A stretch of DNA of 8,585 bases from DASPXY01 sp038227745 (GTDB lineage Bacteria; Planctomycetota; Planctomycetia; Gemmatales; Gemmataceae): the NCBI GenBank assembly GCA_038227745.1, contig JBBRPS010000447.1, positions 1-8,585 on the forward strand. The letters are read 5' to 3'. The notes below the pieces were generated by a model. It ran no database searches. It was not told the DNA's origin and worked only from the letters and a program-made list of their open reading frames with translations. Shown in pieces: positions 4,603 through 8,585 of this stretch. The translations under genes were made by a program, and so were the position numbers. Numbering within the stretch: the stretch's first letter is position 1; each line of letters starts with the position of its first letter.

Positions 4603-7600
4603 TCACTTGCCGTTGCGGAAGAATTCGTCGCTGGACTCGATGCCGTCCCGGATCGAGCGCTGATCCAGGACCGCCCAGGCGTCGAGGTCGGCCTGCGACG
4701 CCGGCCGGCCCAGCAGCGCCGGGAGCGCCTCCCGCACGACCTGCGCATGGGAATCGCGCGAGGTCAGCACCAGCCACGCCAGGCCCTCCCGGCCGACGCG
4801 CGCCAGCAGACTGCCCTGGATGCCCGCGACCGCGTCGGCGGTCAGCTCGGTCGCCAGCAGATCCCGGTAAAGCTGCTGGATGAACGCGGCATCGTTGCTT
4901 CCCGCCCGGAGGTAATACTCGTCGCTGGCCAGCAGCCGGGCGAGCACCTGCTCCTCCGTCTGCCCGGCGAGCTGATTCACGAATGACTGGTCGGCGCCCG
5001 GCGCCGGGGCGTGCCCGAGGTAGCGCACGAACCAGCCGTCCACGACCTGCCGCCGCGCCTCCTCCGACTGGGCGATCTGCTCGACGACCGCCTGCCGGCC
5101 GGCCGGGCCGCCCAGCACCTGCAGCCACCGGGCGATGTCGTCGGGCGAGGCGTCGCGGTGCAACTCCGTGTGGAAGACCGCCTGGATGAAGTCCACGGAC
5201 GGATCGCCCGGCGCGTGTACCGCCTCCACCGCCTGGTAGGCGACCGTGCTCACCGGCCGGTTGACGTAAGCCGCGTCCAGCACCCCTTGCCCCGGTCCGC
5301 CGGCCAGGGCGCGGAACACCGCCATGCCCGACAGGTCGTGGGCGATCAGCGTGTCGTTGCCCGCCCCGCCATCGAGCGTGAGGCCGGCGTAGGCGCTGCT
5401 GTCCTGCACGTCGAGGGAAAAGACGTCGTCGCCGCCGTTGCCATAGATCGCCGTCGGCACCCCCGCCGCCTGGCCCTGGACCACGAAGGTGTCGTTGCCG
5501 TCCCCCGTGGCCAGGACGACGCCGGCGAACGTTCCGCCCGTGGCGCGGTAGAAGATCGTATAGGGCCGGACCGTGGCGGCGATGCCCTGCGCGGTCACGA
5601 AGACGGTGTTGGCGGCGGCCTGCCCGGCGTCGCTCACCAGGAGGAAGTTGCTGCCCGCGCCGCCGTCGATGGTCAGCGGGGCCTGGAGGCCGTTCAGCGT
5701 CCCCTGGGCAAGGGCCGAGATCGAGGACACCAGGACGGTGTCGTTGCCGGCGCCGGTGTCGATGAGCGTCGGGGCGCCGGCGAGGGTGCCCTGCACCACG
5801 ACCATGTCGTTGCTGCCGCCGGTCAGCACGCGGACCGCGCCGCCGAAGGTGCCGCCGCTCGCGCGGTAGAACACGGCGGCGCCCAGCGCGGTGCTCGCGA
5901 TGGCGGAGCCAGTGACATACACGACGCCGGCCGCGGGCGCCCCACTCATGTCCACGGTAAGGCCATTGGAGCCGCCGCCCTCGTCGAGGGTGATGACCGT
6001 CGCCGTCGCGGCGGTTCGCTGCACGGCCACTCGGTCGTCGCCGTCGCCGGTGGCGATCGTGAGGTTTTCCAGCCCCGCACAGGGGACGATCTGGCCGCCA
6101 TCCTGCACCGCGGTGTCGGTGACCGTGACGGTGTCGGGGCCGGGCGTGCCGGACAGGACTGCCCGGTCACTGCCGGTCGTGCCGCTGTCGATGAGCCGGA
6201 CGGTCGCGGCGCCGGGAATACCGAGTTGGACGTTGTAGGTGTCGCTGCCGCCGGCGCCATCCAGTTCGAGAACGCCCAGGGCGGCGTACTGGATCAGGCT
6301 ATCGCCGGCACGGCCGAAGCGGCTGCCGTCGGTGCTGAGCGTCTCGTCGGCGACGGTGCCGGTGTAGCGAACGGTGGCAACGCCGTTGACCGAGCCGCCG
6401 GACGCATCGCCGGTCAGCCGGACGTCGGACAGTTCCAGCGTGCTCGTGGACGGCCCGGCGGCGACCCCGACGGCGAAGCCCTGGACGGCCAGGTCGGCGA
6501 GGCGCACGGCGGCGCCGGCGACGTTGACGCCGATGCCCCCACCCGTCCCCTGGAGGACGGTGCCCGACGGGCCACTGCCCTGGACCGTCACCGATCGGGA
6601 GAGGGTGACGGCCTCGCGGTACACGCCGGCATTCACGCGGACGGTCCCGCCGAGGCTGACGGCATCGACGCCTTGCTGGATGGTCGGGAAGGCGTCGATG
6701 CCGACGGCCGTGGCCGGGCCGGCGCCGTCGGGATCGACTCCCGGCGCGAGGGAGGCCCAGGCGGCGTCCACGTAGACCACGGCGACAGAGGCAGGGTTGC
6801 CGACGGGCGGAGGACTCACCGGGGGCGGGCTGGCCGGGGGCGGGCTGGCCGGAGGTGGGCTGAGCGGGGGCGGGCTAAGCGGGGGCGGGCTGGCCGGGGG
6901 CGGGCTGGCGCCCGGCTGCACGACGACGCTGAATGATTTGTCGAACGACAGGCCCAGACTGTCCGTGGTTCGGATGCCGACCTGGTAGGTCGTCGCGGTG
7001 GAACCCTGCAGCCCCTGGGCCGTTTCGAGCCTGTCGCCGTTGATTCGGAAGCGGTCGGCCGTACTCAGGAGGGCATAGGCGAAGGACTGCCCCGTGTTCG
7101 GGTCCGTCGTGGACAGCGTGCCGACCAGGGTCCCCGCCGGGGCGCCCGACGGGACACGGTTGCCGGAGAGCGCGACGTCGGTCGGCGGCGTGGTGCTCGG
7201 GCTGACGGACAGGTCGAACGAACTCGCGACGGTCAGACCGAGGTTGTCCGTGGACTGGACGCGCACGTGCAGGGTGGTCGCGGCGGTGAACGGGAAGACA
7301 TGGGCCGTACGCAGGGTGTTGCCCGAGAGGGTGAACGCCGTGTTGTCCGTGTCGCCCGGGCCGCTGACGAGGGCGTAGGTGAACGTCTGCCCGAAGTTCG
7401 GATCCGTGGTGCCGAGGGTGCCGACGGTCGCGCCCCGGGCCATGCCCGCGGTCAGCGTCCCGCCCGGCGTCAACGCGATGCCGGTCGGGAGTGCCGGGTT
7501 GACAGTGATGGTGAAGGCCTTGTCGAAAGTCAGTCCCAGCGCATCGACGGCGTGGATGCCGATGCTGTACGGGGTGGGCGCGGTCACGGTGAAAACGAAG

Positions 7601-8585
7601 TTGGTCCTCAGCGTGGCAGTCGCGTTATCGACGGCGAACAGGCTGGCGTCGGGGCCGGTCAGCGTGTAGGTGAGCGCCTGCCCGGCATTGGGATCGGCGG
7701 TCGCGAGGGTACACACCATCGTCCCGACCGGCAGGGCGGCGCTGACGGTGGCGACGGATAGGGTGATGTCGGTGGGCGGGGCGGGAGTCACCGCGATCGT
7801 AAAGGCCTTGTCGAAGGTCAGGCCGAGGCTGTCGGTCACCTGAACGCCGACACGGTACGGAGTAGCGGCGCCCACGGCGAAGACGGTGTTGCTCTTCAGC
7901 GTGGCGGTGGTGTTGTCCACGGTGAACAGGCCGGCGTTGGCTCCGGTCAGCGTGTAGGTGAACGCCTGCCCGGCGTTCGGGTCGGTCGTCGTCAGCGCCC
8001 CGATGGCGGTATCCGCCGGCCGCGCCGCGCTGACCATCGCCTTCGAGAGCGAAATGTCCGTGGGCGGGGCGGGGTTGACGGTGATGGTGAAGGCCTTGTC
8101 GAACGTCAGCCCGAGGCTATCGACGACGTGGACACCGAGGCCGTACGGGGTCGCCGACCCGACCGCGAAGACCGTGTTCGTCTTCAATGTGGCGGTGGCG
8201 GTGGCGCTGTCGATGGCGAAGAGGCCGGCGTTGGGGCCGATCAGCGTGTACGCGAACGCTTGCCCGCCGTTGGGATCCACCGTCGCCAAGGTGCCCACGA
8301 GGGTGCCGGCCGGTTGCGCCGCGCCCACCGTCGTGCCCGACAGCGTGACGTCCGTGGGCGGGGCGGGGTTGACGGTGATGGTGAAGGTCTTGTCGAAGGT
8401 CAGGCCCAGCGCGTCTATCACGTGGACACCAAGGCCGTACGGCGTGGCGGCCCCCACCGTGAAGACCGCCGCCGTTTTCAGGGCCCCGGTGGGGTTATCG
8501 ACCGCGAACAGGCCGGCGTTGCTCCCCATCAGCGTGTAAGTGAAGGCCTGCCCTGGGTTCGGATCCGTGGTCGTCAACTGGCCCA
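4603..8585 (-). CDS. Giant modular surface protein, C-terminal part (cadherin-like repeats, beta-helix, DUF4214-type end)
   Basis: The frame is open to the window edge; the first possible alternative start, TTG at 8577, is a Leu inside a repeat, so the N-terminus and expected signal peptide are outside. Residues are numbered from 8577. Residues 1-556 hold six cadherin-like repeats of 93-101 aa (first one partial), each with PTD...GTL-T-DPN-GQ-F-YTL...LFAVD...GLTFDK-FTITV. Residues 557-591 are seven xSPPP pentapeptides forming a stiff linker. About 599-726 resembles a pectin-lyase-type beta-helix (YVDAAW...FPTIQQGVDAV..GTVRVNAGVYREAV). About 770-1120 carries Asp/Gly-rich, RTX-like repeats (GDGDDRV, GAGNDTV, GDGNDTFVV, GNGGDDVF, GGAGNDTLI), probable calcium ligands. 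Residues 1128-1324 are a DUF4214-type helical region ending EFFRNGK. It is likely secreted and cell-surface associated, perhaps adhesive; no catalytic site seen. Confidence 0.9.
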   Translation of the reverse strand, partial: GQLTTTDPNPGQAFTYTLMGSNAGLFAVDNPTGALKTAAVFTVGAATPYGLGVHVIDALGLTFDKTFTITVNPAPPTDVTLSGTTVGAAQPAGTLVGTLATVDPNGGQAFAYTLIGPNAGLFAIDSATATATLKTNTVFAVGSATPYGLGVHVVDSLGLTFDKAFTITVNPAPPTDISLSKAMVSAARPADTAIGALTTTDPNAGQAFTYTLTGANAGLFTVDNTTATLKSNTVFAVGAATPYRVGVQVTDSLGLTFDKAFTIAVTPAPPTDITLSVATVSAALPVGTMVCTLATADPNAGQALTYTLTGPDASLFAVDNATATLRTNFVFTVTAPTPYSIGIHAVDALGLTFDKAFTITVNPALPTGIALTPGGTLTAGMARGATVGTLGTTDPNFGQTFTYALVSGPGDTDNTAFTLSGNTLRTAHVFPFTAATTLHVRVQSTDNLGLTVASSFDLSVSPSTTPPTDVALSGNRVPSGAPAGTLVGTLSTTDPNTGQSFAYALLSTADRFRINGDRLETAQGLQGSTATTYQVGIRTTDSLGLSFDKSFSVVVQPGASPPPASPPPLSPPPLSPPPASPPPASPPPVSPPPVGNPASVAVVYVDAAWASLAPGVDPDGAGPATAVGIDAFPTIQQGVDAVSLGGTVRVNAGVYREAVTLSRSVTVQGSGPSGTVLQGTGGGIGVNVAGAAVRLADLAVQGFAVGVAAGPSTSTLELSDVRLTGDASGGSVNGVATVRYTGTVADETLSTDGSRFGRAGDSLIQYAALGVLELDGAGGSDTYNVQLGIPGAATVRLIDSGTTGSDRAVLSGTPGPDTVTVTDTAVQDGGQIVPCAGLENLTIATGDGDDRVAVQRTAATATVITLDEGGGSNGLTVDMSGAPAAGVVYVTGSAIASTALGAAVFYRASGGTFGGAVRVLTGGSNDMVVVQGTLAGAPTLIDTGAGNDTVLVSSISALAQGTLNGLQAPLTIDGGAGSNFLLVSDAGQAAANTVFVTAQGIAATVRPYTIFYRATGGTFAGVVLATGDGNDTFVVQGQAAGVPTAIYGNGGDDVFSLDVQDSSAYAGLTLDGGAGNDTLIAHDLSGMAVFRALAGGPGQGVLDAAYVNRPVSTVAYQAVEAVHAPGDPSVDFIQAVFHTELHRDASPDDIARWLQVLGGPAGRQAVVEQIAQSEEARRQVVDGWFVRYLGHAPAPGADQSFVNQLAGQTEEQVLARLLASDEYYLRAGSNDAAFIQQLYRDLLATELTADAVAGIQGSLLARVGREGLAWLVLTSRDSHAQVVREALPALLGRPASQADLDAWAVLDQRSIRDGIESSDEFFRNGK
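6805..6909 (-). repeat. Seven 15-bp tandem repeats encoding xSPPP linker
   Basis: Seven in-frame 15-bp units encode (A/L/V)SPPP. The plus strand is a run of GGGGGCGGGCTGGCC-like units with many closely spaced G-tracts, able in principle to form G-quadruplexes on the template strand. Confidence 0.9.
6910..8585 (-). repeat. Tandem ~290-bp repeats encoding cadherin-like domains
   Basis: Units begin at about 8361, 8067, 7779, 7491 and 7188 (minus strand), with a partial one at the window edge, so unit lengths are about 279-303 bp. Units 2-4 are the most alike at DNA level, sharing blocks around GTGAAGGC and CTTGTCGAA on the plus strand; the last two have diverged, indicating recent amplification at the N-terminal side. 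Confidence 0.85.

Noticed and set aside
5011..6936. 641-codon plus-strand frame opposite the surface protein
   Set aside because: It is antisense to a gene with clear domains; the translation is low-complexity Arg/Gly/Asp/Val without any family features, as expected opposite GC-rich coding DNA.

Overview
The window looks like part of a high-GC planctomycete chromosome, most likely from the Gemmata group. This is inferred from three things: strong GC-skewed codon use, a very long secreted protein built from cadherin-like repeats, a beta-helix, Asp/Gly-rich repeats and a DUF4214-type C-terminus, and many small DUF-family gene pairs typical of that group. All recognised genes are on the minus strand. 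Read in the direction of transcription (high to low coordinates) the order is as follows.

(1) 8585-4603: the C-terminal 1,300-plus residues of a giant modular surface protein whose N-terminus lies outside the window. (2) 4602-4444: a short gap holding nested inverted repeats. (3) 4443-4330: a well-initiated but abruptly truncated N-terminus of a tyrosine recombinase resembling integron integrases. (4) 4173-4111: two 12-bp direct repeats followed by an integron-like core site, which I read as a candidate attI. (5) 4110-3778: about 330 bp without a convincing gene. (6) 3777-3014: a translationally coupled pair, a 173-aa multi-pass membrane protein and an 81-aa soluble protein, in visibly AT-richer DNA. 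(7) 3013-2684: an intergenic stretch with a perfect 17-bp hairpin. (8) 2683-2166: a DUF4258 (RelE-like) gene plus a 75-aa partner. (9) 2144-2047: an attC-like element. (10) 1955 to about 1500: an overlapping DUF4160/DUF2442 pair. (11) 1444-1356: a second, homologous attC-like element that has lost one core site. (12) 1343-1308: short tandem repeats running into a DUF4351/Rpn-type C-terminal fragment (1346-960). (13) 878-1: the N-terminal 292 residues of an IGHMBP2-like SF1 helicase with a DbpA-type RNA-binding domain, continuing past the window edge.

The unifying reading is that 4443-1356 is a decayed chromosomal integron: integrase stub, candidate attI, then small toxin-antitoxin-like gene pairs, two of which are each followed by an attC-like palindrome. 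Integrase and cassettes point the same way, the inverted-integrase arrangement described for some spirochaete and planctomycete integrons. The integrase lacks its entire catalytic part, so the array could not now be moved by its own enzyme. The array is bounded by ordinary chromosomal genes (surface protein on one side, helicase on the other). The least understood content is the AT-rich membrane-protein/81-aa pair.
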